Part shown: one piece after another, positions 39,187 to 47,695 of the stretch | Numbering within the stretch: position 1 is the first letter of the stretch | Layout of the letters: each line of letters starts with the position of its first letter | Origin: Aureimonas pseudogalii | Lineage (GTDB): Bacteria; Pseudomonadota; Alphaproteobacteria; Rhizobiales; Rhizobiaceae | NCBI RefSeq assembly: GCF_014196835.1 | Contig: NZ_JACIEK010000001.1 | Coordinates: forward strand, 310,001-374,000 | Direction of reading: 5' to 3' | DNA length: 64,000 nt | Notes under the pieces: generated by a model | Seen by the model: only the letters and a program-made list of their open reading frames with translations | Told to the model about the DNA's origin: nothing | The model's database searches: none | Program-made: the position numbers and the translations under genes

Positions 39187-40144
39187 GTCTGTTCCATTCG
39201 AGGAGCATGTGATCGGGGCGGCCGTCGCGCGATTTCTCGACGGCCAGACGAAAGCGGGGCGGACCGATGAGCCGGGGATCGGCGAGGCCGGGCACGGGCG
39301 CCGCGCGATGCGGCGCCACGTGGAGGCGCAGCGGCGCGGCGGTGGACTCGGCGAAGGCGCCCTGGCGCAGCAGGAGCACCGGCCGGCCGGCGTCGCGCGC
39401 GCGGGTTTGCAGCCGCCGCGTGCCCTCCAGCGAGAGCCGGGCCGGGTTTCCCTGCAGCTCCAGAAGGGTGAGCGCGGCCGCGCCCGAGCGCACCGCCTCC
39501 TCGGCCGCCCAGGCCGCCTCGTCCAGCCGGCGCGTGCGCACCATCACGAGCGCGTCGGGGTCGAGGCCGAAGCCGGCGAGGCCGGGGCGATAAGGCCAGC
39601 CGGCCTCGCCGAGCATCGGCGCCGCCGCGATCCAGATCACGGGCCGGCGGGCCGAGGCGCCGAAGAGCGCGGCGAGCGCCAGCGCGAAGCCGAGCGCCGC
39701 GCCGCCGTCGCGCACCGCATCGACGCGGATCTCGCTCAGCGCCGCCGCCGGAAAGCCGCCGCCGAGCAATCGGTCGGCGCGCTCGAGCCCGAGCGAGAGA
39801 CGCTCGAACGACGCGGAACCGGACGAGGCGACGTGCGCGCGGATCGTAGGATCATTCTCCTTCGTCCGGGCGCCGCCGGCCTGCCGGTCCGGCTCCTCCA
39901 TGCGGCAGGCCGGCTGCCCTTCGATCCGCCGGATCGCGCCCCGAAGCGCGGCGAGAGCGACGGGGCGGGGCTGCCGCGAAGGCTCGGCCGGCACGAGGTC
40001 TCCAGCGTCGTCGTCGCCCGCCTCGCCCTCATCGAACACCTCGGGCGCGCCGTCTTCGTCCTGTGAAACCGGCCAGTCGGAATGCCGATGCGACGAGGGC
40101 TTGGCGCGGCGTGACGCGTGATCTCCCATCCATTCCGACGCCAT
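39056..40144 (-). CDS. imuA: ImuA, RecA-like mutasome accessory protein
   Basis: A 362-residue SulA/RecA-related protein. After a low-complexity N-terminal region of about 100 residues comes the conserved part, with ERADRLLGGGFPAAALSEIR, PVIWIAA and the C-terminal RFRLAVEKSRDG and LLEWN. In other bacteria ImuA binds RecA and supports DnaE2/ImuB mutagenesis. The frame continues 43 codons past the imuB start, giving a 131-base overlap in a different frame. ATG 40144 has gaaggga upstream and lies about 60 bases below a LexA box. Confidence 0.9.
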   Translation of the reverse strand: MASEWMGDHASRRAKPSSHRHSDWPVSQDEDGAPEVFDEGEAGDDDAGDLVPAEPSRQPRPVALAALRGAIRRIEGQPACRMEEPDRQAGGARTKENDPTIRAHVASSGSASFERLSLGLERADRLLGGGFPAAALSEIRVDAVRDGGAALGFALALAALFGASARRPVIWIAAAPMLGEAGWPYRPGLAGFGLDPDALVMVRTRRLDEAAWAAEEAVRSGAAALTLLELQGNPARLSLEGTRRLQTRARDAGRPVLLLRQGAFAESTAAPLRLHVAPHRAAPVPGLADPRLIGPPRFRLAVEKSRDGRPDHMLLEWNRHDRRFLEPAAALPGASAAAPVDGPDPARASGPVVAWPGARRAG

Positions 40145-40203
40145 GACCGATCCCTTCGCCGATGGATGCCATCGTCGTCACAGCCGGTGGGATACCGACA
40201 TAT

Positions 40204-40218
40204 GTTCCACTTATGTTC
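40204..40218. promoter_or_regulatory. lexA box: LexA (SOS) box GTTC-N7-GTTC upstream of imuA-imuB-dnaE2
   Basis: GTTC at 40204-40207 and GTTC at 40215-40218 are separated by exactly 7 bases (CACTTAT), the direct-repeat SOS operator of alphaproteobacteria. It lies 60-74 bases upstream of the imuA ATG. This places the cassette under LexA repression, relieved by DNA damage, as known for imuA-imuB-dnaE2 in Caulobacter and rhizobia. Confidence 0.88.
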
Positions 40219-40441
40219 CTATGGATTCCAGAGACGGCAGGGTGAGTCAAGAAAGGCGGAAGGGGATTATTTTCCTGTGGAAAAGGAACGAAATCTTGAG
40301 GACAAGTTCGCGGCGTCCCTCGCCGCAGGGGTTCGGCTGGGGATCGTGCGGACGAACGGTTGACGGGCGTGGGCGCGACCCGAATGTGTGGGAACCTGAG
40401 AGTCGGGCTCGCACCAGCCCCGGCGTCACGAAGGGGATCTC

Positions 40442-40864
40442 ATGGGGCAACTCGATCAGACGAGCGACTGGGGCCGGCGACTGGCGCCGAGCCTGGAGGA
40501 GATCGAGGCGCTGGCGCTCGACGCCTATGCCTTGCTGCCGGACGCGTTCCGCGCCTTGTCGGGCGAGATCCGATTCCACGTCGCCGATTTTCCCGAGGAC
40601 GACGTGGTGGAGGAAATGGGCCTGGAGACCCCCTTCGACATTCTCGGCCTCTTCGAGGGGCGTGCGGTGGCCGCGGTGGGCACGCCGCAGACCGGCGAGT
40701 TTCCCAACCGCATCCTGCTCTACCGCCGGCCCATCCTCGACTATTGGGCCGAGCACGAGGAGAGCCTCGGCACGCTCGTCGGCCATGTGCTCATCCACGA
40801 GATCGGCCACCATTTCGGCCTGTCGGACGAGGACATGGAAGCGCTGGAGGCGGCGGCCGACTAG
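40442..40864 (+). CDS. Zincin-like metallopeptidase family protein
   Basis: A 140-residue protein of the minimal-zincin family (PF06262-type). The zinc-site motif HEIGHHFGLSDED near 119-131 fits HExxHxxGxxD. The upstream segment PNRILLYRRPILDYW is typical of the family, which is widespread in actinobacteria and alphaproteobacteria; proteolytic activity is not established. It diverges from imuA across the region with the LexA box, and its stop lies only 9 bases from the convergent DUF2459 gene. Confidence 0.85.
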   Translation: MGQLDQTSDWGRRLAPSLEEIEALALDAYALLPDAFRALSGEIRFHVADFPEDDVVEEMGLETPFDILGLFEGRAVAAVGTPQTGEFPNRILLYRRPILDYWAEHEESLGTLVGHVLIHEIGHHFGLSDEDMEALEAAAD

Positions 40865-40873
40865 CGTCCGCGC

Positions 40874-41578
40874 CTAGGAGCTCGTTGCCACGGGCGCGTG
40901 GAGCCGCAAGCCCCAGAGGAGAGAGGGCGGCAGGGGCGACCAGAGGCCGGTGGGAAGGCCTGCCGCGCGCAGCGCCGCCGCGGTCCAGGTGTTGCAGCCG
41001 AGAAGCAGGTTAAAGCGCCCGCGCGCCTCGTAGAACCGGTCGAAAGCCCCGTAGGCCGCGCCCGGCAGCACACGCGGCGTGCCGTCCGCGCCCGGCTCGA
41101 AGCTCTCCTCGACGAAGCCGACGAGCGCTGCGAAGGCGGCATCCGAGAGGTCCAGCCGCAGGAGGCCGGGCTGCTCCTCAGAGACCCGGCCGCCGAGCGA
41201 GACATGCAGCACCGAGCGGTCGAGCGTCACCGAGCGCCAGACGGCATCCATCGTGAGATCGGCCCAGGTCGGGGTCTGCGTGTAGAAGGCCCGGCCGCCC
41301 CAGCCGACGACGATCGTGGCGAGGTCGGGATGATCGAGCGGCAGGCCGTCGCGCGCCAGGAAGCCGAAGCGCGCCAGCATCTCCGGCGTCGCCGGCAGGA
41401 GGATGTCGGTGTGGATCGGGTTGGCCGCGAGATAGACCGCCGTTCGGCCCGTGGCCGTTCCGGCCGGCGGAAAGTCGCGGTCGGCGGCGCGCGGCACCAC
41501 GATGCCGAGCAGAGCGAGGCTGAGGAGGACGCATACGAGCGCCGCCAGCCCCGCCAGCGCATGGCCGAGCCGCCTCAC
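40874..41578 (-). CDS. DUF2459 / TIGR02117-family exported protein
   Basis: A 234-residue protein with one N-terminal membrane segment or signal anchor (about 8-32) and a periplasmic part with family landmarks NPIHTDILLP, VGWGGRAFYTQTPTWADL, FDRFYEARGRFNLLLGCNTWTA. The conserved His-Thr-Asp, Trp-Gly and Asn-Thr-Trp residues suggest an enzyme-like pocket, but no function is known for the family. It lies on the minus strand, downstream of the DUF1737 gene after 112 bases. Confidence 0.8.
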   Translation of the reverse strand: MRRLGHALAGLAALVCVLLSLALLGIVVPRAADRDFPPAGTATGRTAVYLAANPIHTDILLPATPEMLARFGFLARDGLPLDHPDLATIVVGWGGRAFYTQTPTWADLTMDAVWRSVTLDRSVLHVSLGGRVSEEQPGLLRLDLSDAAFAALVGFVEESFEPGADGTPRVLPGAAYGAFDRFYEARGRFNLLLGCNTWTAAALRAAGLPTGLWSPLPPSLLWGLRLHAPVATSS

Positions 41579-41690
41579 CGCCGCGTGCCCAAGCGCCCGC
41601 AGCCTTCGCTGCCACGCCGGGTGCCCGGCACGGGACGCGCCCTCCCTGCGACGCGGCGCGCGGGCCCTGCCGCAGCGCGCCGCCGGGCGC

Positions 41691-41897
41691 TCACTGCTCG
41701 CCGAGCTTCATGTCGGAGGCGTAGGTCTTGCCTTCCACGGTCTTCACCACGGCCTGCGCGCATTTCATCACGCCGGCCGCGGCGTCGAACCCGTAGGCCG
41801 GGCTGCCCTGCAGCTCCCAGCCCTTGGCGAGAGCATCGCAGATCCGGTGGCAGAAGGCGGCGTCGTCGGGGCCGGTGATCAGGCGGTAGAGCTTCAT
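41691..41897 (-). CDS. DUF1737 small protein
   Basis: A 68-residue protein starting MKLYRLITGPDDAAFCHRI and containing LAKGWELQGSP, the pattern of the DUF1737 family. Its function is unknown. The ATG overlaps the stop of the CitE-like gene by 4 bases, so the two are translationally coupled. Confidence 0.85.
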   Translation of the reverse strand: MKLYRLITGPDDAAFCHRICDALAKGWELQGSPAYGFDAAAGVMKCAQAVVKTVEGKTYASDMKLGEQ

Positions 41898-42793
41898 GAC
41901 GGGAGGTCTCCTCGGCGTTGCGCGATGGTTCGGGCCCACGCCAGCAGCGCCTCGGCCCGCATGAGATGAAGGCGCTCGACCATGCGGGCGCCGATGCGGA
42001 TGACGCCGCGCCCGGCCGCGATGGGCTCGGCGAAGCCGGCGACGATCGCCTCGGCCTCGGCGATCTCCTCGGCGCTCGGCGAAAAGGCGGCCTCGGTGGC
42101 TTCGATCTGCGCGGGATGGATCAGCGTCTTGCCGGCGAAGCCGAGCGCCCGCCCCTGCCGGCATTCGGCGGCGAAGCCCTCGCGGTCGGCGACATCGTTG
42201 TAGACGCCGTCGAGAATGGGAATGCCGGCGGCCCGGCCCGCGACGAGCATCGGCCCGAGCCAGGGCATGAGTTCGGGCCGGCCGGGCGAGAGGCGCAGGC
42301 CCGCCTCGGCGACGAGGTCGTTCGGCCCCGCGACCAGCGCGCCGAGCGCATGGTGCGGCGCGGCGTCGGCGATCGCCTGGACGTTGGCGACGCCCCGCGC
42401 CGTCTCGACCATCGCCCAGAGACGCATCGCGGCCGGCGCGTCGGTCTCGACCAGCGCGCGGCTGGCCTCGTGCAGCCGCGACGGCCCGTCGACCTTCGGC
42501 AGGACGATGACGTCGACGCGCGCGCCCCGTGCCATGAGCAGGTCTTCCGTGCCGTGGCGGGTGTCCAGCGGATTGATGCGCACCGCTCGCAGCGGCCCTG
42601 TGGGGGCGCCCCGCAGCGTGAGGAGGTGGGTGCGCAGCGCCTCGCGCGCGGCGTCCTTCTCGTCTTCGGCCGCGGAATCCTCGAGATCGAAGATCAACGC
42701 GTCGACGGTGAGGCTCGCGGATCGGGCGAGCGCGCGCGGGTTGGCGGCGGGAACGAAGAGGACGGAGCGCAGGAGCGGATCGGCGGACACCAT
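41894..42793 (-). CDS. HpcH/HpaI aldolase / CitE-like CoA ester lyase
   Basis: A 299-residue TIM-barrel protein related to citrate lyase beta subunit and malyl-CoA lyases. It has RSVLFVPAANPRAL near 8-21, LIFDLEDSAAEDEK with metal-binding acidic residues, AVRINPLDTRHG, MVETARGVANVQAI and GFAGKTLIHPAQIEA near the end. The lyase subunits of citrate metabolism are absent, so it probably cleaves or hydrolyses a CoA thioester such as malyl- or citramalyl-CoA; the substrate is unresolved. It diverges from leuD. Confidence 0.85.
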   Translation of the reverse strand: MVSADPLLRSVLFVPAANPRALARSASLTVDALIFDLEDSAAEDEKDAAREALRTHLLTLRGAPTGPLRAVRINPLDTRHGTEDLLMARGARVDVIVLPKVDGPSRLHEASRALVETDAPAAMRLWAMVETARGVANVQAIADAAPHHALGALVAGPNDLVAEAGLRLSPGRPELMPWLGPMLVAGRAAGIPILDGVYNDVADREGFAAECRQGRALGFAGKTLIHPAQIEATEAAFSPSAEEIAEAEAIVAGFAEPIAAGRGVIRIGARMVERLHLMRAEALLAWARTIAQRRGDLPS

Positions 42794-42955
42794 GGCCGCT
42801 GATCTGCCCGATCTCGCACCGTCCGGCAAGCCGGTGGACGGATCGCCCCGGCGCCGCCCTTTCGCCGCCGGGGCGATCGGGTGTAGGACGGCGCATCGCC
42901 CCTCGCCGTCTCGCCGCTCGTCGTCTAGCCCCTCGTCGTCAGAAGGACCGGTTCC

Positions 42956-43561
42956 ATGCAGAAGTTCGACCACCTGACCGGCGTCGCCGCGCCGCTGCCC
43001 ATCCTCAACGTCGACACCGACATGATCATTCCCAAGGACTACCTGAAGACGATCAAGCGCACGGGGCTCGGCGTCGGCCTCTTCGCCAACCTGCGCTACC
43101 GCGAGGACGGCTCGGAGAACGAGAGCTTCGTGCTCAACCGGCCGGCCTACCGGCAAGCCGAAATCCTCGTCACCGGCGACAATTTCGGCTGTGGCTCCTC
43201 GCGCGAGCACGCGCCCTGGGCGCTGCTCGACTTCGGCATCCGCTGCGTGATCTCCACCTCGTTCGCCGACATCTTCTATAACAACTGCTTCAAGAACGGG
43301 ATCCTGCCGATCCGCGTGACGCAAGGCCAGCTCGACGCGCTTCTGGCCGACGCCGAGAAGGGCGCGAACGCCACGCTCTCGGTGGATCTGGAAGCGCAGG
43401 AGATCCGCCGGCCGGACGGCGGCACGATCGCCTTCGAGATGGACCCGTTCCGCAAGCATTGCCTGCTCAACGGGCTCGACGATATCGGCCTGACGCTGGA
43501 GCGCGAAGGCGACATCACGACGTTCGAAGAGAAGCTCGCCTCCGAGCGTCCCTGGGCCTGA
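42956..43561 (+). CDS. leuD: 3-isopropylmalate dehydratase small subunit
   Basis: A 201-residue swivelling-domain subunit that pairs with LeuC to convert 2- to 3-isopropylmalate in leucine synthesis. The start [24 protein letters not shown] and the substrate loop [15 protein letters not shown] are diagnostic. leuC is not in the window; leuB lies 2.9 kb downstream with a chemoreceptor gene between. A RidA-family gene follows after 11 bases. Confidence 0.96.
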   Translation: MQKFDHLTGVAAPLPILNVDTDMIIPKDYLKTIKRTGLGVGLFANLRYREDGSENESFVLNRPAYRQAEILVTGDNFGCGSSREHAPWALLDFGIRCVISTSFADIFYNNCFKNGILPIRVTQGQLDALLADAEKGANATLSVDLEAQEIRRPDGGTIAFEMDPFRKHCLLNGLDDIGLTLEREGDITTFEEKLASERPWA

Positions 43562-43572
43562 GGGCGGGCGAG

Positions 43573-43971
43573 GTGAGCGACCGGAAGGACACGGGACGGC
43601 GGCTCGTCTCCACCGGCTCGCCCTTCGAGCGGCAGGCCGGCTACTCGCGCGCGGTGGCCGATGGCCCCTGGTGCTTAGTTTCGGGCACCACCGGCTACGA
43701 CTACGCCGCGATGACCATGCCCGGCGACGTCGGGGCGCAGGCCGAGAACGCGCTGCGAACGATCGAGGCGGCGCTGAGCGAGGCCGGCTTCTCGATGACG
43801 GACGTGGTGCGCGTTCGCACCATCGTCACGGACGCGGCGTTCCAGGACGCCGTCTTCGCGGTGACCGGACGCTGGTTCGGCGAGATCCGCCCGGCCGCCA
43901 CCCTGCTCGTCGCCGGGCTGATCCGGCCGGAGATGAAGGTCGAGATCGAGGCGACGGCCTTTCGTCGATGA
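43573..43971 (+). CDS. RidA-family (YjgF/YER057c/UK114) protein
   Basis: A 132-residue protein with the RidA fold pattern: AVADGPWCLVSGTTGYDYAAM, then TIEAALSEAGFSMTDVVRVRTIVTD, and the C-terminal RPAATLLVAGLIRPEMKVEIEATAF, including the arginine and glutamate of the active pocket. RidA proteins remove reactive enamine or imine intermediates made by PLP enzymes, which would fit beside a branched-chain amino-acid gene. GTG start at 43573 with gggcgagg upstream; probably co-transcribed with leuD. Confidence 0.85.
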   Translation: MSDRKDTGRRLVSTGSPFERQAGYSRAVADGPWCLVSGTTGYDYAAMTMPGDVGAQAENALRTIEAALSEAGFSMTDVVRVRTIVTDAAFQDAVFAVTGRWFGEIRPAATLLVAGLIRPEMKVEIEATAFRR

Positions 43972-43979
43972 CCCCATAA

Positions 43980-44020
43980 GAGAATGGCCCGGCTGCGGGT
44001 GCAACCGGGCCATTCTCGTC
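43980..44020. terminator. Terminator between the RidA gene and the convergent chemoreceptor gene
   Basis: GAGAATGGCCCGG (43980-43992) and CCGGGCCATTCTC (44005-44017) form a perfect 13-base stem with a 12-base loop, in the gap between convergent stop codons. The U-rich part is short, but the stem is strong on both strands. Confidence 0.8.
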
Positions 44021-44036
44021 ACGAGGCGTGCTGGGA

Positions 44037-46133
44037 TCAGGAGCTCATGCGCTCGAAACCGCCGCCGCCGAGGTCGAAGTCGAAGCCGTCGTCGGCCTTC
44101 GGCTTGGCCGGAGACCGCGCGGCGGCGAAGCTCACGGCACTCGCCTGAAGGCGATGCACGGGGAGTTCGCTCACCGCCGCCGGTGCCCGCGCCTCGTTCG
44201 GGATCGCGACGGGAACCCCGACGCCGACACCCACACCGACCGGCGTCGTCTCGCCCTCGGCCAGCTTGAAGAAGGCGGCGCGTTCGTTCAGACGGCCGGC
44301 TTCCGCGGATAGCTGTCCCGAAGTCGCCGACATCTCGTTGGCGGCGCCGGAATTGGCCTGCGTCACCTGGTCGAGCTGCTGGATCGCCTGGTTGATCTGC
44401 TCGACGCCGATCGTCTGCTCGCGGCAGGCCGCCGAGATCTCGGTGATGAGTTCGGCCGTGCGCTGGATGTCGGGCACCAGCGCCGAGAGCATGCGGCCGG
44501 CATCCTCCGAGATGACCAGCGTCTGCGAGGACAGCGTGCCGATCTCGGCCGCGGCCTGCTGCGAGCGCTCGGCGAGCTTGCGCACCTCGGACGCCACCAC
44601 CGCGAAACCCTTGCCATGCGGGCCGGCGCGGGCCGCCTCGATCGCCGCGTTCAGCGCCAGAAGGTCGGTCTGGCGGGCGATCTCCTGCACCACCTGGATC
44701 TTCTGGGCGATGGTGCGCATCGCCTCGACGGAATGGGCCACCGCCTCGCCCGTCTTCTCGGCGCTGATGCTGGCCTGCGCCGCGATCTTCTCGGTGGTAG
44801 AAGCGTTGTCGGCGTTCTGACGGATGTTGGCCGTCATCTCCTCCATCGCGGCCGAAGCCTGCTCGGAGGCCGCGGCCTGCTCGGTCGAGCCCGACGAGAG
44901 CTGGTCGGCGGTGGCGGCGGACTGCGCCGAGCCGGAGGCCACCTGTCCCGCCGAGACGCGCACGTCCGAGACGATCGAGGCGAGATGCAGGCGCATCGCG
45001 TTCATCGAGCGCAGCAGGTCGCCGATCTCGTCCCGGCCCTTCGCTTCGACGGACGTGGTGAGATCGCCGCCGCCGATGGCATCGGCGAGATCCAGCGAGC
45101 GCTTCAGCCCACGCGAGATCGACACCGCCATGATCGCCGCCGCGAGGGCGCCGAGGATCGCGGCCGCGGCGACAAGCGCCGTCAGCATCAGGCGGGTCGA
45201 GGCGTAGGACTGGGTGGTCGCCGCTACGAACTCGGCGGCGACGCCGCGTTCCGCGTCGAGCTGTTCGCGCAGGCGCGCCTCGAATCGCTGCGCCACCGGC
45301 ATCACCTTCTGCGCGTTGAGCTCGGCGGCGCGGGTGTTGTCGTTGGCGAGGCCGCCCGCCACCCACTCGTTCATCGCCGAGCGGAAGGCCGCCCAGTTCT
45401 TCTCGACCTTCTCAAGGCGCGGCAGAAGATTGGGGCTGACGGCACCGCGAACCTGATTGAGGAGCGAGTCCATCTGCGTGGTGGCCGCCTTGACGTTGCG
45501 GGCGATGGCGGCAAGCTTGGCGTCGTCGCTTTCGAGCAGCGCCTGCGCCGACATCATCTTGAGCTCTGGGAACCGGACGCGAATGTCGGAGATGACCTGC
45601 TGGGCGATGGCGCTGAGCGGCGTCTGCGTCGCATTCTTGATCGCGCTCTGCAGCTGCAGAAGATCGCCCGAGATGCCGCGTGACAGCGGCTCGGCCTTCG
45701 CCATGGCCTCGATCGCATCCGACCGCCGGGTCGTCATGGCCAGCGGCAGCGCCTCTCCGAAGCCCGCCTTCAGCTCCGTCAGCGTGGCCTGCAGATCGGC
45801 GGCCTGGGCCCGGCGCGCCTCGGGAAGACTGGCGAGATAGGCTTCGAGCGACGTCGCCATCGAGGCGCTGGCGGCTTCGAACTCGCCGACCAGTGCGTTC
45901 GTTCCCGCCTCGTCCTCGCTGAGGACGATCTCGACGAGAGCCCGGCGCGAAGCGTTCTGCAGGGTCAGGAGATCGGACAGACGCTGGACCTGCTGGAACG
46001 GACCCGTCGCGAAGTCGTCGGCCCGCTCGTTGGCCGCACCCAGACTTTGGATTCCCGCCCAGCCCGCCACGGCCGACAGGATGACCACGGATGCGAAGGA
46101 CGCGGCGAGTTTGGTTTTGATCGACAGTCGCAT
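44037..46133 (-). CDS. Methyl-accepting chemotaxis protein
   Basis: A 698-residue chemoreceptor. A first membrane helix (about 8-30) is followed by a periplasmic helical sensor of the four-helix-bundle type (to about 305), a second membrane helix (about 312-336), a HAMP domain (about 337-390) and the cytoplasmic coiled-coil signalling domain (about 400-660). The tip has [20 protein letters not shown] followed by [20 protein letters not shown], where most relatives have a Glu or Asp in place of the Pro. No CheR-tethering pentapeptide is visible at the C-terminus (FERMSS). The ligand is unknown. No other chemotaxis genes are in the window. Confidence 0.92.
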   Translation of the reverse strand: MRLSIKTKLAASFASVVILSAVAGWAGIQSLGAANERADDFATGPFQQVQRLSDLLTLQNASRRALVEIVLSEDEAGTNALVGEFEAASASMATSLEAYLASLPEARRAQAADLQATLTELKAGFGEALPLAMTTRRSDAIEAMAKAEPLSRGISGDLLQLQSAIKNATQTPLSAIAQQVISDIRVRFPELKMMSAQALLESDDAKLAAIARNVKAATTQMDSLLNQVRGAVSPNLLPRLEKVEKNWAAFRSAMNEWVAGGLANDNTRAAELNAQKVMPVAQRFEARLREQLDAERGVAAEFVAATTQSYASTRLMLTALVAAAAILGALAAAIMAVSISRGLKRSLDLADAIGGGDLTTSVEAKGRDEIGDLLRSMNAMRLHLASIVSDVRVSAGQVASGSAQSAATADQLSSGSTEQAAASEQASAAMEEMTANIRQNADNASTTEKIAAQASISAEKTGEAVAHSVEAMRTIAQKIQVVQEIARQTDLLALNAAIEAARAGPHGKGFAVVASEVRKLAERSQQAAAEIGTLSSQTLVISEDAGRMLSALVPDIQRTAELITEISAACREQTIGVEQINQAIQQLDQVTQANSGAANEMSATSGQLSAEAGRLNERAAFFKLAEGETTPVGVGVGVGVPVAIPNEARAPAAVSELPVHRLQASAVSFAAARSPAKPKADDGFDFDLGGGGFERMSS

Positions 46134-46491
46134 GGGAGCCTTCGACGCTTTGATCCGAGACTGTCCGGATCGTCGTCGTCACCGTGCGCCGAACCGCTGA
46201 ATCGCCGATGAATCCGGTTCCGGGAAAAGCACGCTATTGGGCTAGATGGTAAAGCAATTGATACACCTGCCTTGCCATTCCCCTGCCGCCGCGGAATGAT
46301 CCCGCCTGCGCCCGTCCGTTCTGCGCAGACCGGGAGCCTTCGCCCGAGGGCCGCGCGAGCTTCGGGACCGTTGCGGAGCCCGCGGGCAAAAAGGCTTTGG
46401 CCCACGGCACGACGCCGTTGTACGACGCTGGGAAACGACGACCGGACGGGATCGCCCCGACCCGCACCGCCCCAGCGAAGGACGAACGCCG
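46134..46491. other. Divergent intergenic region, chemoreceptor / leuB
   Basis: A gap of 358 bases that must hold promoters for the chemoreceptor (minus) and leuB (plus). The stretch at about 46230-46270 is locally AT-richer and is a plausible promoter for the chemoreceptor. I see no leucine-rich leader peptide, hairpin attenuator or RNA gene. Confidence 0.5.
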
Positions 46492-47607
46492 ATGACGACG
46501 CGCAAACTGCTGCTCCTGCCCGGCGACGGCATCGGCCCCGAGGCCATGGGCGAGGTCTCGAAGATCATCGCGATCCTCAACGACGAGGCGGCGGCGGGCT
46601 TCGAGACCGAGACCGGGCTCGTCGGCGGCGCGGCCTACGACGCGCATGGCGCGGCGATCTCGGACGCCGACATGGCGCGCGCCACGGCAGCCGACGCGGT
46701 GCTCTTCGGGGCGGTTGGCGGACCGAAATGGGACGCGGTTCCCTACGACCTGCGTCCCGAGGCGGGCCTCCTGCGCCTTCGCAAGGAGATGGCGCTGTTC
46801 GCGAACCTGCGCCCCGCCATCTGCTATCCCGCGCTGGCCGAGGCCTCGTCGCTGAAGCGCGAGCTGGTGGACGGGCTCGACATCCTCATCGTGCGCGAAC
46901 TCACCGGCGGCGTCTATTTCGGCTCGCCGAAGGAGATCGTCGATCTCGGAAACGGCCAGAAGCGCGGCGTCGACACGCAGGTCTACGAGACCTACGAGAT
47001 CGAGCGCATCGCCCGCGCCGCCTTCGAGGCCGCCCGCACCCGCCACGGCAAGGTCACCTCGATGGAGAAGCGCAACGTCATGAAGACGGGCGTTCTCTGG
47101 AACGAGGTGGTCAGCCGGATCGGGCGCGACGAATATCCGGACGTGCGGCTCGAACACATGCTGGCGGACGCCGGCGGCATGCAGCTGGTGCGCGCGCCCA
47201 AGCAGTTCGACGTCATCGTCACCGACAATCTCTTCGGCGACATGCTCTCCGACATCGCGGCGATGCTGACGGGTTCGCTCGGCATGCTGCCCTCCGCCTC
47301 GCTCGGCGCGGTGGATGCGGCGACCGGCACGCGCAAGGCGCTCTACGAGCCCGTGCACGGCTCGGCGCCCGACATCGCCGGAAAGGGTATCGCCAACCCG
47401 ATCGCGATGATCGCCTCCTTCGCGATGATGCTGCGCTACTCCTTCGCGATGACGCGCGAGGCCGACGCGCTGGAGGCGGCGATCGCCGGCGTGCTCGAAG
47501 CGGGCACGCGCACCGGTGACATCATGGCGCCCGGCTGCCGGCAGGTGGGCACCACCGAGATGGGCGACGCGGTGGCCGCGGCGCTGCGCGGTACGCTTGC
47601 GGCCTGA
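46492..47607 (+). CDS. leuB: 3-isopropylmalate dehydrogenase
   Basis: A 371-residue enzyme that oxidises and decarboxylates 3-isopropylmalate with NAD+ in leucine synthesis. [15 protein letters not shown] at the N-terminus, VGGPKWD, the substrate arginines in [15 protein letters not shown], and the metal and cofactor segment [28 protein letters not shown] are all present, as is the C-terminal [15 protein letters not shown]. Length and start (atgacgacg after a short AC-rich leader) are normal. Confidence 0.97.
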   Translation: MTTRKLLLLPGDGIGPEAMGEVSKIIAILNDEAAAGFETETGLVGGAAYDAHGAAISDADMARATAADAVLFGAVGGPKWDAVPYDLRPEAGLLRLRKEMALFANLRPAICYPALAEASSLKRELVDGLDILIVRELTGGVYFGSPKEIVDLGNGQKRGVDTQVYETYEIERIARAAFEAARTRHGKVTSMEKRNVMKTGVLWNEVVSRIGRDEYPDVRLEHMLADAGGMQLVRAPKQFDVIVTDNLFGDMLSDIAAMLTGSLGMLPSASLGAVDAATGTRKALYEPVHGSAPDIAGKGIANPIAMIASFAMMLRYSFAMTREADALEAAIAGVLEAGTRTGDIMAPGCRQVGTTEMGDAVAAALRGTLAA

Positions 47608-47634
47608 CCCTCTCCTCCTTTGCGGGTTCCAACG

Positions 47635-47672
47635 AAAAGGGCCCCGGCGTCGCCGCCGGGGCCCTTTTCTTG
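47635..47672. terminator. Rho-independent terminator after leuB
   Basis: AAAAGGGCCCCGGC (47635-47648) pairs perfectly with GCCGGGGCCCTTTT (47654-47667), followed by ctt. With A- and T-tracts on both sides it can serve both leuB and the convergent MFS gene. Confidence 0.9.
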
Positions 47673-47695
47673 ACGAGGGGACCGCTCGGTCCCGT

